From: Neobacillus sp. PS3-34
Lineage (GTDB): Bacteria > Bacillota > Bacilli > Bacillales > Cytobacillaceae
Assembly (NCBI RefSeq): GCF_030915465.1
Contig: NZ_CP133267.1
Location: 372,001 to 436,000 of the forward strand
Direction of reading: 5' to 3'
DNA: 64,000 bases
Numbering within the stretch: position 1 is the stretch's first letter; each line of letters starts with the position of its first letter. A program made the position numbers and the translations under genes. Of the stretch, positions 27,503 to 36,992 are shown one piece after another. The notes beneath the pieces are model-generated. The model searched no databases and was not told where the DNA came from. It was given only the letters and a program-made list of their open reading frames with translations.

Positions 27503-27550
27503 AAAAAAGCCTGTTCACAAAAAGGGCATAAATAGCCCTTGGTGACAGAC
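27503..27550 (-). promoter_or_regulatory. Intrinsic terminator in the leader of the antiporter gene (candidate attenuator)
   Basis: On the minus strand GTCTGTCACCAAGGGC-TATTTAT-GCCCTTTTTGTGAACAGGC is followed by TTTTTTGTATTTTTTT, 55 bases upstream of the GTG. No minus-strand gene lies behind it for over 500 bases, so the terminator either regulates the antiporter or ends a small RNA. The upstream leader (27551-27660) contains short pairable segments but no riboswitch family that I recognise. Confidence 0.6.
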
Positions 27551-28036
27551 TCCTCCAACAAAAAATAGTGTTTCAATTAATTTAGTAACCTTATTCCACT
27601 CTAATAATACGATTGAAAGTTCAAAAGGTTTCATTTAATTAAACTGCCTTAAGGGAATGGTCTCGAAGTTTTACACTCTTCCCCGTTAAAGGAAATTTAT
27701 ATATGTTTATTGTTTATTGTAAATAAATAGGAATAGAGAATTGAAAATGCCAAAATCAACACGTTACTCCTCATCATGATGGTTTATTGTTCAACCGTTA
27801 TTTCCAACGGATCAAGTTTAGTCACCTATGTAATGGTGAATACATCAAAAATCAGAATAGAGCTAATTACTCATTAACACCAAAGGCAAACATTGTAATT
27901 TTCGTTAAGATTGTGCTTTTTCCCCAATTTAAAACAAGGCTTTCCATTAGGAACAAGCAGCTGTTTTTTTCAATAAAATGGAACTAGCTAAACTAGTACG
28001 ATTTTTTGGAGGTTTCAACAAAAGGAGCGGGCAGAA
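27551..28036. other. Intergenic between antiporter leader and HpaB fragment
   Basis: AT-rich region of divergent promoters. Apart from the leader segment next to the terminator, no gene or repeat is recognised. Confidence 0.5.
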
Positions 28037-28623
28037 ATGGGGACCATTAACGGAAAAGATTTTATTGATCGTTTAGATGAGATGGAAAATGAAATTTGGT
28101 ATGACGGTAAAAAAATTAAGGAAAAAATTTCTGAACATCCTGCCTTTAAAGGGATTTTTAAGTCTAAGGCTTTTCTTTATGATTTACAAAATGATTCTTT
28201 TCAAAAAGAAGAAATGACTTTCTTTTTACCAAAAAAGAATCTATTGGACTTTCCTATTTGCAGCCAAAAACAAAAGAGGATTTAAAGAGAAGGAGAAAGA
28301 TGATGGAACACTGGGCGAGATGTACCCATGGAATGATGGGAAGAAGCCCTGACTATATGAACACGGCTATTATGAGCTTTGCATCTTCTGCCTCCCTATT
28401 AAAAGATAGAGAAAAATGTTTTCCTGAAAATATACAATCCCTATATGAAAGGGCGATGGAACAAGACCTCTCGTTTACACATACATTTATTACTCCCCAG
28501 GTGAATCGTTCCCAGTCCTATTTGGGATATACGAAGCAGCCTATCTCAGCTAAGGTTATTGATAGAAATGAAAAAGGAATCATCATAAAAGGTGCCCGCC
28601 TGCTCGCTACTCAAGGCGGTTAA
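28037..28623 (+). pseudogene. 4-hydroxyphenylacetate 3-hydroxylase (HpaB) N-terminal fragment, frameshifted and truncated
   Basis: The combined frames match the N-terminal 195 residues of HpaB/YoaI-type FADH2-dependent monooxygenases: MGTINGKDFIDRLDEMENEI, then KTKEDLKRRRKMMEHWARC with THGMMGRSPDYMN, and THTFITPQVNR. Complete enzymes have about 480 residues; here the gene stops after ARLLATQGG, in the middle of the beta domain, and about 285 residues are missing. The frame also breaks in the A6 run near 28230 (one A missing). ATG at 28037 follows AAAGGAG. A real truncation is likely, unlike the simple indels elsewhere. Confidence 0.8.
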
Positions 28624-28637
28624 TTTGAAGGACAGGA

Positions 28638-28673
28638 GGACAGGATTACTGCCCCCCTGTCTTTTATTTATTT
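28638..28673 (+). terminator. Terminator behind the HpaB fragment
   Basis: GACAGG...CCTGTC followed by TTTTATTTATTTT, retained directly after the truncated gene. Confidence 0.7.
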
Positions 28674-28789
28674 TGACTTTTTTGGGCTTTTAATGCTATT
28701 TTTTCAAGTCCATTTCCCGCAAATTCTACATCTGTTTTTGGTAGAGCTTTTTTATTATTTTTAAATTGGTTATTCTTATTTTTAGCCAT
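28664..28789 (-). CDS. Small basic Asn/Lys-rich protein, 41 aa
   Basis: MAKNKNNQFKNNKKALPKTD followed by VEFAGNGLEKIALKAQKSQNK. ATG at 28789 is preceded by AAGGGTGG at good spacing. The composition is that of small spore-associated basic proteins, but it matches no SASP class I know. The gene overlaps the terminator of the convergent HpaB fragment. Confidence 0.55.
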   Translation of the reverse strand: MAKNKNNQFKNNKKALPKTDVEFAGNGLEKIALKAQKSQNK

Positions 28790-28952
28790 TATTTCACCAC
28801 CCTTGTAGTTTGATTTACACCAAGGGTGCCAACTATATAAAATATACATTTACATATTATTTTCGTTATCGGCACCCACGATTTTAGTTTGCTTTCTTTT
28901 ATGTAGGCTATGCTATTTGAATTTCTTCTTTAACTCCCCTTCCCGATAGGAC

Positions 28953-28981
28953 AATAAAAAAAGCTGCCTCAATGACAGCTT
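28953..28981 (-). terminator. Terminator of the histidine kinase gene
   Basis: AGCTGTC-ATTGA-GGCAGCT followed by TTTTTTATT on the minus strand. Confidence 0.8.
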
Positions 28982-29015
28982 CGATCCTAAAAAAACAATC
29001 CAATTTTGGATTTTA

Positions 29016-30536
29016 TTATTTAGTTGGGTTTTTAAATGAAATGTTAAAAGTGGTTCCGTGATTCTGTTCGCTTTTAACATTAATAGTTCCTTTATGATTC
29101 TGGATGATTTTATAGCTGACCATCAGCCCTAAGCCATTTCCATCTTGTTTTGTCGTAAAAAAAGGCTCTCCCAATTTTTTCACTTGTTCCTCGCCCATTC
29201 CGACACCGTTATCCTCGATAGTAATTAAAATATTATCGTCATTCTTTTCAATGGAAACATAAATTTTCCCGCCAAAAGGCAGCGCCTCCATGGAATTTTT
29301 TATTATATTTAAAAACACCTGTTTTAACTGATTTTTTTCTCCGGAAACCACGACTTCCTCTGAAGGAAACTCGGATTCAATGATTACATTTTTCAGCAGT
29401 GCTTCCGGCTCAAGAAATTTAATCACACTGCCAAGTATAGTTTTTAGATTACAATCACTAAAGTAAATCGTATGTGGTTTAGCGAATACCATGAATTCAC
29501 TAACAATAAAATTGATTCGTTCTATTTCATCAATGATCGTATTGGCGTAATATTGACCATTTCCGCTTTCAGTCAAAAGCTGTACAAATCCGCGTATCGT
29601 TGTTAATGGATTTCTTATTTCATGTGCAATGCCAGCTGCCAGCTCCCCAATCATGGATAGCTTCTCGGTTTTACGCAGTATTTCTTCCGTTTCCTTCTTT
29701 TCTGTAATATCATACTGGAAAGAAATATGCCGATAATGCTCTCCATTTAAATCAACAAACGGTACAATGATTGTATCCAGCCAATATTTTGTGCCATCCT
29801 TGGCTTGATTAAGGATTTCCCCTTTCCAAACCTCGCCCTTCTCAAGGGTCTCCCACAATTTATTAAAAAAAGAAGGCGGATGAAAGTTGGAACTTAATAT
29901 TTCATGTTTTTCCCCTATTAGTTCTTCCCTTGTATATTTATATAAATTGCAAAACCTGTCATTAACATAAGTAATCCTATCGTCTCGATCGCTAGTTGAA
30001 AAGATTGTCGCTTCATTCAGGGCTTTTTGTAAATCTGCCAGCTCTCTAAGCGTAATTTGTAAATCCTCATTCGACTCATCCAGTGCAAATTTGGTGAATG
30101 ACAACTCCTCATTGTATCGATTCAGTAAAGTTTTTGAAATATGCTGGTACATGTATTCAAGTATTTTCATAGCATCAAAAAAGGTATCTACGGAAATCCT
30201 TTTTTCTCGAAATTCTCGTTCCAGCACGTCCAAAATAGAGCAACGGGTTAGATAAATAAAATTGATAGACTGATCAAGTGGCGCCATGGAATTGATTAAT
30301 TTCATGCCAAATTCATCTACAAAGGCAAGTAGTTTATTTTTATTCTTATCATCCTGGCTAATAAAAAAATCTCCTAAATGAATAAACAAGTTTACCTCTG
30401 AAAGCTGAAGAGAACCCAGTTGGTTAACTAAAAGGGTGTACAAATTTTTTTCGCCGAATGGTGTCTTCAAGGTTTTGAAAACGCCGCTACTTAATTCTTT
30501 TATCTTCCTACCAATATACTCAATTTGATAGCTCAT
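29016..30536 (-). CDS. PAS-domain sensor histidine kinase (sporulation-kinase-like)
   Basis: A 506-residue cytoplasmic kinase without membrane helices. The N-terminal 160 residues form a helical sensor region (RsbR_N-like in size), followed by a PAS/PAC pair (STSDRDDRITYVNDRFCNLY to HISFQYDITEKKE). The H-box is ELAAGIAHEIRNPLTTIRGF, the N-box is NIIKNSMEALP, and the ATP lid glycines are in EDNGVGMG and GNGLGLM. The H-box type is that of the KinA-E sporulation kinases. It is an orphan with no response regulator adjacent, as expected for a phosphorelay input. ATG at 30536 follows GAGGGATG. Which regulator it phosphorylates is not shown. Confidence 0.92.
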   Translation of the reverse strand: MSYQIEYIGRKIKELSSGVFKTLKTPFGEKNLYTLLVNQLGSLQLSEVNLFIHLGDFFISQDDKNKNKLLAFVDEFGMKLINSMAPLDQSINFIYLTRCSILDVLEREFREKRISVDTFFDAMKILEYMYQHISKTLLNRYNEELSFTKFALDESNEDLQITLRELADLQKALNEATIFSTSDRDDRITYVNDRFCNLYKYTREELIGEKHEILSSNFHPPSFFNKLWETLEKGEVWKGEILNQAKDGTKYWLDTIIVPFVDLNGEHYRHISFQYDITEKKETEEILRKTEKLSMIGELAAGIAHEIRNPLTTIRGFVQLLTESGNGQYYANTIIDEIERINFIVSEFMVFAKPHTIYFSDCNLKTILGSVIKFLEPEALLKNVIIESEFPSEEVVVSGEKNQLKQVFLNIIKNSMEALPFGGKIYVSIEKNDDNILITIEDNGVGMGEEQVKKLGEPFFTTKQDGNGLGLMVSYKIIQNHKGTINVKSEQNHGTTFNISFKNPTK

Positions 30537-30675
30537 TTCATCCCTCATAAAAAATAATATTATCTAACCCCTATAGTTAGACAAAACCACTAAATTTCCC
30601 TTTTTTTTCACGGAATTTCGTATTAATTTTTACAATGGATATAGAAAACAGGATAGCTAAACATAAAGAAAACCC

Positions 30676-30780
30676 GCCGATTGGCGAGCCATTTTTGGCG
30701 AAGACAGAGGTGTAGTTGCCCTTATACTTTCTTATTAGCTAAAAAACCCGCTCAATAAATGAGCAGGTTAATGGTGCAAG
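30676..30780. other. Structured intergenic element downstream of the second cold-shock gene
   Basis: Two good hairpins flank a conserved-looking linker. On the minus strand AACCTGCTCA-TTTAT-TGAGCGGGTT is followed by TTTTTAG, and CTCGCC-AAT-CGGCGGG by TTTTCTTT. The plus-strand text GGCGAAGACAGAGGTG superficially resembles the start of lysine riboswitches, but the rest of that motif is absent. It may be a small RNA, a double terminator or a repeat family member. Confidence 0.4.
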
Positions 30781-30869
30781 TGAAGTTAATCATATAGTTA
30801 ACCAATTTCCTCTAAAATTATCTTTAACACACGGAACCGTTATATTTATGTACTGAAGTACAATGTGTT

Positions 30870-30902
30870 AAAAGGAATTTTACATCTTTTGCAAAATTCC
30901 AT
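30870..30902 (-). terminator. Terminator of the second cold-shock gene
   Basis: GGAATTTT...AAAATTCC followed on the minus strand by TTTTAAC. Confidence 0.65.
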
Positions 30903-30926
30903 TAAAATCGCATTTTAGGCTAAAGG

Positions 30927-31127
30927 TTAAGCTTTTTGCACATTTGTAGCTTGAGGACCACGTTGGCCTTGCTCAACCTCAAAAGTAACTTCTTCGCCTT
31001 CTTCTAGCGATTTATAACCCTCACTTTGAATAGCAGAAAAATGTACAAATACATCATCTCCGCCTTCTCGTTCAATGAATCCAAATCCTTTTTCACTGTT
31101 GAACCATTTTACCTTGCCACGTTCCAT
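30927..31127 (-). CDS. Cold-shock protein, CspA/CspB family (second copy)
   Basis: A 66-residue single cold-shock domain with RNP1 GFGFIERE and RNP2 VFVHFSAIQ, differing from the copy at 14272 at about a dozen positions (for example [34 protein letters not shown]). ATG at 31127 follows AGGAGG. It acts as an RNA chaperone during cold or growth transitions. Both copies keep the ERE-GG-DVF core, so the pair arose by duplication within this lineage or earlier. Confidence 0.97.
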   Translation of the reverse strand: MERGKVKWFNSEKGFGFIEREGGDDVFVHFSAIQSEGYKSLEEGEEVTFEVEQGQRGPQATNVQKA

Positions 31128-31219
31128 TAATGTTGCCTCCTAAAATTTGAAAATTAAACAATTGATGTGGTGTTGCGTAATTATTTTACCCGGGTTCACC
31201 CATTTTTAATCCATTTATT

Positions 31220-31516
31220 TTGAAAAAAATAAATTTAGAAGAGATAAGTCTTTACATGAAAAACAAAATGAAGCAGGACAATATTCCTGATGTTATGAAG
31301 CACAATTACTCGGGGATTCTTTTTTTCTCAACAATTAAAAAATGGAAAGGAAAGCGATTTGTAACATTTTTGCCGATTGACAAGGGGTTATTTTGTACAA
31401 TTAAAGACGGAGAAGTAGAGAAAACTGTAATCTTAATGTTCACAGCTAAGAGTCATTTCGATCGTTCTAAACTTGGAAGCCGATGTTCAACATATCTTTT
31501 GCTTGTAATTCTGTGA
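31220..31516 (+). CDS. Possible small protein, 98 aa, weak
   Basis: The central part (SGILFFSTIKKWKGKRFVTF, LPIDKGLFCTIKDGEVEKTV) reads like a folded beta protein. No Shine-Dalgarno precedes the TTG at 31220, and the last 17 codons run antisense into the CarD gene. It may be a real gene with a damaged 3' end or a chance frame. Confidence 0.3.
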   Translation: MKKINLEEISLYMKNKMKQDNIPDVMKHNYSGILFFSTIKKWKGKRFVTFLPIDKGLFCTIKDGEVEKTVILMFTAKSHFDRSKLGSRCSTYLLLVIL

Positions 31517-31946
31517 TTCCTTGGATTACCCCTATTTCGCCGATCAGAATTTTTCTGGCATTATCCAACATTTGTTTTTCACTTGAATTAAGTGCTTTTC
31601 CGCTTTGGATCCTCGTTAAATCACGTACAACCTCAGCACCTTCTTGGAATTTACCTGATTTCATTTTATCTGAGTTAATCTTAAACCTCTGTTTCCAAGA
31701 TAATGACGTATCAGATTCTCCATAATGGAATATGTCCAATACCTTTTCCATTGAAAGCTTATCAGCAACTGAACGTATGTGTGAATTGGTAATATTTTTA
31801 ATCGGGATGGATACTTTCAAATTATTCATAGGAATTTTTATTATAAAATACTTCTGGGTTTGTCCCTGTATTTCTTTTTCTTCAATTCCTTCAATTACCC
31901 CAGTACCGTGCATTGGATAAATAATGTTATCGCCGATTTCAAACAA
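31467..31946 (-). CDS. CarD-family transcriptional regulator (YdeB-like)
   Basis: A 159-residue protein with an N-terminal CarD/CdnL/TRCF RNA-polymerase-interaction domain (FEIGDNIIYPMHGTGVIEGI) followed by a helical DNA-binding domain (SWKQRFKINSDKMKSGKF, VVRDLTRIQSGKALNSSEKQ). Such proteins bind the RNA polymerase beta subunit and stabilise open promoter complexes. The TTG at 31946 is placed seven bases behind GGAGGT, and gives the usual MFEIGD start; the GTG three codons upstream overlaps the Shine-Dalgarno. B. subtilis YdeB has the same length and start. Confidence 0.93.
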   Translation of the reverse strand: MFEIGDNIIYPMHGTGVIEGIEEKEIQGQTQKYFIIKIPMNNLKVSIPIKNITNSHIRSVADKLSMEKVLDIFHYGESDTSLSWKQRFKINSDKMKSGKFQEGAEVVRDLTRIQSGKALNSSEKQMLDNARKILIGEIGVIQGITELQAKDMLNIGFQV

Positions 31947-32084
31947 TAAATCCACCTCCGTGTATTATATTTACATTATAACATAATCATAATTTTTTAT
32001 CAAATTTATTATTTTATCATTTTTAATAAATGCGCGTCAATAGATTTTAACTAATTTATTCACTTTTTTTCAAAAAAATCTCCA

Positions 32085-32813
32085 TTATATATTTTTATTT
32101 TCTTCAATCTCAATCAAAGAAGGATTCCACTGGGAATTAGATGCCTGTTTTGAACTCCAAAGGTTTCCTAATAGCCTTGGAACCATTTGATTTGAAGGTA
32201 AAACGTTATGTTCTTGATGGTAAACAAATAATTGCAAATAAAGGAATGCCGTATTGTGCAAGTGAATGTGATTAAAATAATATCGATTTTCGGTAACCGT
32301 CGCGAAAGATCGCGTTTCAGCTCCAGCGATGTACCTGGTCTCCTGGCTTTTATAAAGATTTCTTATAAAATGGATATTACTAACAACCTGAGGATCGTCC
32401 TCTCCATCTACATTCGCTAACCTTGCTTGCTGCTCCCAAGTGAATTGAGACATAGAATCAATACATACACTGGAATGCCCATACGCCTTATCAAATCCGT
32501 TCTCTTTTACTGTCAGTTTTTCTTTTTCAAGTAAATCCACTAATGAAAGTTGAGTTTTAGAATCTACATATGCAGGCCGAAAATATTGTCTGGCCCATTT
32601 CAAATCGGTTAATTGATTTCCAAAGAAAAAAGTCATGAAGTACCAGTTGTCAAGATCGTCCTTTATGAAAAAATTTTCACCATCATCTTTAACAAACTTC
32701 GTCATCCTCGAGGGATCATCAAACATATAGGGTTCTGTTGGAATGACTTTAAGACTATTAACAAAGGTTGGTTCTTCAATTGGAACCGCAACATGAATAT
32801 AAAATAGTGGCAT
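32085..32813 (-). CDS. Uncharacterised protein, 242 aa
   Basis: A soluble protein without signal peptide, starting MPLFYIHVAVPIEEPTFVNS. Aromatic-rich segments (WYFMTFFFGNQLTDLKWARQ, FNHIHLHNTAFLYLQLFVYH) and two histidines in HIHLHN are the visible features. ATG at 32813 follows GGAGG. It is monocistronic between CarD and the M6 protease. I do not recognise the family and no function can be given. Confidence 0.7.
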   Translation of the reverse strand: MPLFYIHVAVPIEEPTFVNSLKVIPTEPYMFDDPSRMTKFVKDDGENFFIKDDLDNWYFMTFFFGNQLTDLKWARQYFRPAYVDSKTQLSLVDLLEKEKLTVKENGFDKAYGHSSVCIDSMSQFTWEQQARLANVDGEDDPQVVSNIHFIRNLYKSQETRYIAGAETRSFATVTENRYYFNHIHLHNTAFLYLQLFVYHQEHNVLPSNQMVPRLLGNLWSSKQASNSQWNPSLIEIEENKNI

Positions 32814-33056
32814 GGAAACCTCCTGGATTTTAGCTCATCAAATAATATTGATCACTTAGTATAGAAAGAGAACAAAACCAAGGACAGTTTTGCCTACCTC
32901 CGTTAAAATTATATCCTTTACATTTATCAATCAAACTTTTCCAAAAAACATCTCAAGCGTGTAAAACAAGAAAAAGACACGCCACAAGCTACAGGCGTAT
33001 CGAGAGGTTTATGCATTTTTTTCCATGTTGGGGAACAACCGGTATAAAAATGCAGT

Positions 33057-33086
33057 AAAAAAGGATGCACAATCCGCATCCTTTTT
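33057..33086 (-). terminator. Terminator of the M6 protease gene
   Basis: GGATGC-GGATTGT-GCATCC with flanking A and T runs, directly after the stop. Confidence 0.8.
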
Positions 33087-33093
33087 GCTAATC

Positions 33094-34796
33094 CTATTTT
33101 TCAAATCCAGCGGTGAATGAAACCGACCCGTCTGTGTTTTCTTTAATATTTTTCACAATAATCCCCGTGTAATTAGCTGAATCCCCGCCTCCATTGGAGA
33201 AATAGTAGGAACCAGAATTAGGTGTGGAACTCGGGCTGAATACCTGTCCTGTTTTGAACAAATCTCCTGCGTCGCCTCGGTTATTATTTTTTTCCAAATC
33301 CCATCGATTGTCAGCTTGAAGTACCGCCACCCCATAGTGAGTCTCACCAGTCTCTGGATCGGCATTTACTTGTTGCTTGCGGGATTGGAATGAGTTTTGG
33401 GCTTCATTTGGGCGCCAGAAATTGCGGGACAGGACGTTTTCATCAACATGGAAAATCGCGAGACCATGGCTTCCATAACGGGAAAGCCCCATATCAAAGG
33501 TTCCCTTTGCCTGCTGGCGGTTTTCGATAAGGAAATATTCACTTCCATTTGATCCTGGAACGACTAGCTTCACTACACCTTTTGAAGTGGCGGCAGGCTT
33601 CAGAGTAAAGGGTTGTTGGCCTGATGTAAGAGTAGTCGGCTGTTCCAGGCCTAAGAAAATCTTCGACCATGCATCAAAGTGAACTGGTGAATTCCCGGAA
33701 TAGGCTTCAGCATTGGGATAACGTGTCCAGCTTCCACCAGCCATGATTGTGTACGCACCCATCGCCTCCGAGTCGTACCCATAATCATATAAATCCGGCA
33801 AGCCTAGAACATGCCCAAACTCATGCGCGTAAACTCCAACCTGAGGAGGGTAAGGGCCATCCACGGCACCTAGATATCCTGTCAGGTCTCCTCCAACCTC
33901 TGGTTCAATCGCGTAGCTGTTAACTTTGACTCCATCGACTGTAATCTTATGTGCTTCGTAGTCCCAGGTAGTTGGTTCAACACCTGATTGCGCATATTCA
34001 TTATAATAAGCGGCATCACTTACTTCCCACTTATGTGACCAGATAATGCTCGGATCCAGGTTCCATTCTGCTCCAGTTCCCGGATGAATCAGGAATACAT
34101 TCGGTACTTCGCCATTTACAGCATATTGAGAAAAATCAACTTGTGCATCGGCAGTCTTAACAGCATCCTGCACCAGCAAGGCCATCGTATAATCACCATA
34201 ATCGTTCGAAACTACTCCATATGTTTGCCCAATTGCATAATAGCTATATGGATGTGGCATTTTCACTTCAACAACTTGACCGCTAACCTTTACATTTCCA
34301 TAAGATGCCTCTGAATAATAATTTTTTAGAGTCCGGTTGATCGGTGCCAATTCACCGTTGAATGTTCCATATTTTTTGAATTGATCCATGGTATAAGGAT
34401 TATATTGCGTGCCAAACAGCAAGTCATTCAACTGCGTTAATGGCATGTGATCATAAGCTACTTTTGAAGGTACTTCATCAGGGAATTTCAGTGAAAGCGC
34501 AATGACTTTTTGTTCTGCCGAAATTGGTTGTGGTGCAATTGTTTGTTGCAGATTAGCATCATGAGGCCCTTTAACAAGTGTGCGGGTTGATGTGTTGCCG
34601 GATCCAGCCCTTTACTTTTTGCTGCTGCTACAACTTCTTCCGGAAGCCCCACACCTTCATAAGACACCTGATGAGCCTGAAAAGAAGCTTGCGCTTTGTT
34701 CGCACGAACATCTGAAACAGAATTGAAAGCAGATGTTGATAAAACTAAAGCAGTTGCTACCCCGCCAAACAGGGTAATTTTCCATCCCTTTTTCAC
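33094..34796 (-). pseudogene. Secreted M6-family metalloprotease (immune inhibitor A-like), one frameshift
   Basis: A zinc endopeptidase of about 567 codons. The signal peptide (KKGWKITLFGGVATALVLS) is followed by a propeptide and the catalytic domain with the extended zinc motif HEFGHVLGLPD and a downstream Met-turn-like GAYTIMAGGSWT. The length is shorter than InhA (about 800 residues), so the C-terminal domains of InhA are partly missing. GTG at 34796 follows AAGGGG. The frame breaks at 34598-34599; one more G (CCGGGC) gives GLDPGNTSTRTLVKGPHDAN. It would degrade proteins outside the cell. Confidence 0.9.
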
Positions 34797-34982
34797 ATTC
34801 CCAACCCCTTTTGAAATAAAATCGGTAACTCTATTAAATATTAATACAGATTATTCTAAAAATACTAATAATTCATATTGGAATGTAGCAAATCAGTAAA
34901 TTAGTACCAGTATTGCTGAATCCAAAATTGGATAACGCAATTTTTTTAATATAATTGACGCACTCCCAAAGGATCAATGAAC

Positions 34983-35009
34983 AAAAGGCAGCCATGGTTG
35001 GCTGCCTTC
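34983..35009 (-). terminator. Terminator of the RDD gene
   Basis: AAGGCAGCC-AACCAT-GGCTGCCTT followed by TTGTTC on the minus strand. Confidence 0.75.
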
Positions 35010-35058
35010 CGTAAATGTTTACTTCTATTAATTTGTGGATGGCTTGACGTTCCTAGAT

Positions 35059-35862
35059 CTAAATCTCAAACTCCCACTCATCCTTGAGGATTAAATAAAG
35101 GATTAGGAGCTTGTCTTCTAGATCACGATCATCCTTTCCATCCGTTTCGAGACCGATTTTGGAAAACAGGATTTCCGCTATCTGCTTCGTTAGTTGATTT
35201 TTTTCCGCTGTAGGCAGTTGGCTGAAACGCCCGGCATACGTACTAATCAGCTTCCAATCTTTCTTCGCGAATGATTTTAGCGACCATTCATCTATCTGTA
35301 AATGATCCTTGGTTAGGCCTCTGCTTTGGATTTCTTTTTCAAGCGGGGAAAGCTTCTTTTTCCCCTTTGCTTTTCGTTCATGCACAACGATTGTACCTGC
35401 GACAAGGTCGCCGAGCCTCTTATGCTTTGGATGGAAAAACACCATAATCATTCCTAGAAAATAACCGACAGGCAGGGAGTCGATGATGCGGATGAAATTC
35501 CGGATAAAGCTCGATAGAAGAGTGATGCTGTGTCCGTTTTCCTGGATCACCCTAATCCCTAAGAGTCTCTTGCCAATCGTTCTTCCGCCTGAAAAAAATT
35601 CAAACGCAAAAAAGTAGCCCCAATTAATAATAAAGAGTGCGATGACGGTAATAGCCAGTGGCATTGAATTTTCGTCTAAGAAAAAGGGGAATTCCGAAAT
35701 CCCTTTCATAACGAAAAACATAACAACAAGGCTCAGGATATTAACGGTCCATAATAGTAGCTGGTCAATGATGAAAGCTGTTGCCCTGCTGCCCAGGCCT
35801 GCCAGCTGAAACTGGATGGATACGTATTCCGGTGTTTTAATATCCATTTGTTCTTGATTCAT
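35059..35862 (-). CDS. RDD family membrane protein
   Basis: A 267-residue protein. The RDD domain has about four membrane helices; the first starts with the arginine-aspartate pattern (LGSRATAFIIDQLLLWTVNI), the third is preceded by FFSGGRTIGKRLLGIRVI, and FFHPKHKRLGDLVAGTIVV is the family C-terminal motif. A cytoplasmic domain of about 100 residues follows. ATG at 35862 follows GGGGGAA. It is divergent from the SpoIIM gene; RDD, SpoIIM, DUF58 and MoxR genes are a recurrent neighbourhood in Bacillus. The transport or scaffold role is unproven. Confidence 0.88.
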   Translation of the reverse strand: MNQEQMDIKTPEYVSIQFQLAGLGSRATAFIIDQLLLWTVNILSLVVMFFVMKGISEFPFFLDENSMPLAITVIALFIINWGYFFAFEFFSGGRTIGKRLLGIRVIQENGHSITLLSSFIRNFIRIIDSLPVGYFLGMIMVFFHPKHKRLGDLVAGTIVVHERKAKGKKKLSPLEKEIQSRGLTKDHLQIDEWSLKSFAKKDWKLISTYAGRFSQLPTAEKNQLTKQIAEILFSKIGLETDGKDDRDLEDKLLILYLILKDEWEFEI

Positions 35863-36011
35863 AAGGGTTCCCCCATCTGGTGATTGAATTTTTCTATTAA
35901 TGTTTCTATTTATCTGGAAAATTACTATAATTAAGGAGATAGTGTTAGCAAAAGTGTTTAACAATAAAATTCGCTAATAATTATCTCTAAGCCAAAACAA
36001 GAAGGTGCAAA

Positions 36012-36992
36012 ATGGATGTAAAACAATTCATAAAGAAACACCGTGATGAGTGGAAGCAGCTGGAGGAATTGGTTACTCTGCTTAGCAAATCCAAACGCTC
36101 AATCACGGGCAATAATATAAATCAATTCAATCGGCTTTACCAAAAGGCAGCCCAGAATCTCTCTTATTGCCAGACTTACTTTCCAAATGACGAAGTTACT
36201 CTGTACTTAAACGGGCTTGTTTCAAAATCACATAATCTAATGTATAAAGACCAGGTTTCCAGCTTTAAACAAATCCGTTATTTTTTCAGCACAAAATTTG
36301 TCGGCCTCTTGGTTGAGCAATGGAAGTTTGTTATTGCAGCGATGATTTTGACTTTATTGGGCGCTGTCGGAGCCTTTTTCTCGGTTGTCAATAACCCACT
36401 GCATATCTATTCTATACTTCCGCCGGAAATCGCCCAGGGAGTCGATCCCCACCACCTCGGAAAAGCCCATGGTTCTGTCGATTCTCCGATGATGTCTGCT
36501 TCAATCATGACGAATAACATCAAGGTAGCAATCCTGGCATTTGCAGGAGGCATTACCTTCGGGCTCCTTACCGTCTATTTGCTCATCTTTAACGGCATTA
36601 TTCTTGGAGCCCTTGCCGCCCTTTTTTGGCATTATGGAAAATCATATGATTTTTGGGCATTCATCGTTCCCCATGGAATGATCGAGCTTACGGCGATCTT
36701 TATCGCCGGCGGTGCTGGGCTTTTAATGGGCTATAAGCTTTTCGCACCGGGAAAATTTTCACGGGGCTATCAGCTTAAATACCAGGCGAGACGCTCTGTA
36801 CAGCTCCTGCTTGGGACAATCCCCCTGTTCGTGATTGCCGGATTAATCGAAGGCTTCATCACGCCGGCTGACATCCCATTGGAAGTAAAGTATATAGTTG
36901 CACTTCTAACCGTCATCGGTTTAATTCTTTATATCATTATTGGCAGTATGAGATTCTCAAGGATTCCTACTACAGCAGATTCTGATTCATAA
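36012..36992 (+). CDS. SpoIIM-family (DUF95) membrane protein
   Basis: A 326-residue protein with a soluble N-terminal helical domain of about 100 residues and four to six membrane helices. The DUF95/SpoIIM features are seen in IMTNNIKVAILAFAGGITFG and VPHGMIELTAIFIAGGAGLL (the conserved HG-E-L). Classical SpoIIM is about 215 residues and drives engulfment; this longer form is the DUF95 type found beside RDD and MoxR genes, so it is probably not the sporulation engine itself. ATG at 36012 follows AAGGTG. Its 3' end overlaps the convergent DUF58 gene by 23 bases. Confidence 0.9.
   Translation: MDVKQFIKKHRDEWKQLEELVTLLSKSKRSITGNNINQFNRLYQKAAQNLSYCQTYFPNDEVTLYLNGLVSKSHNLMYKDQVSSFKQIRYFFSTKFVGLLVEQWKFVIAAMILTLLGAVGAFFSVVNNPLHIYSILPPEIAQGVDPHHLGKAHGSVDSPMMSASIMTNNIKVAILAFAGGITFGLLTVYLLIFNGIILGALAALFWHYGKSYDFWAFIVPHGMIELTAIFIAGGAGLLMGYKLFAPGKFSRGYQLKYQARRSVQLLLGTIPLFVIAGLIEGFITPADIPLEVKYIVALLTVIGLILYIIIGSMRFSRIPTTADSDS

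Noticed and set aside
30690..30710. A lysine riboswitch
   Set aside because: Only about 16 bases resemble the motif; the remaining conserved stems and the downstream lysine gene are absent.
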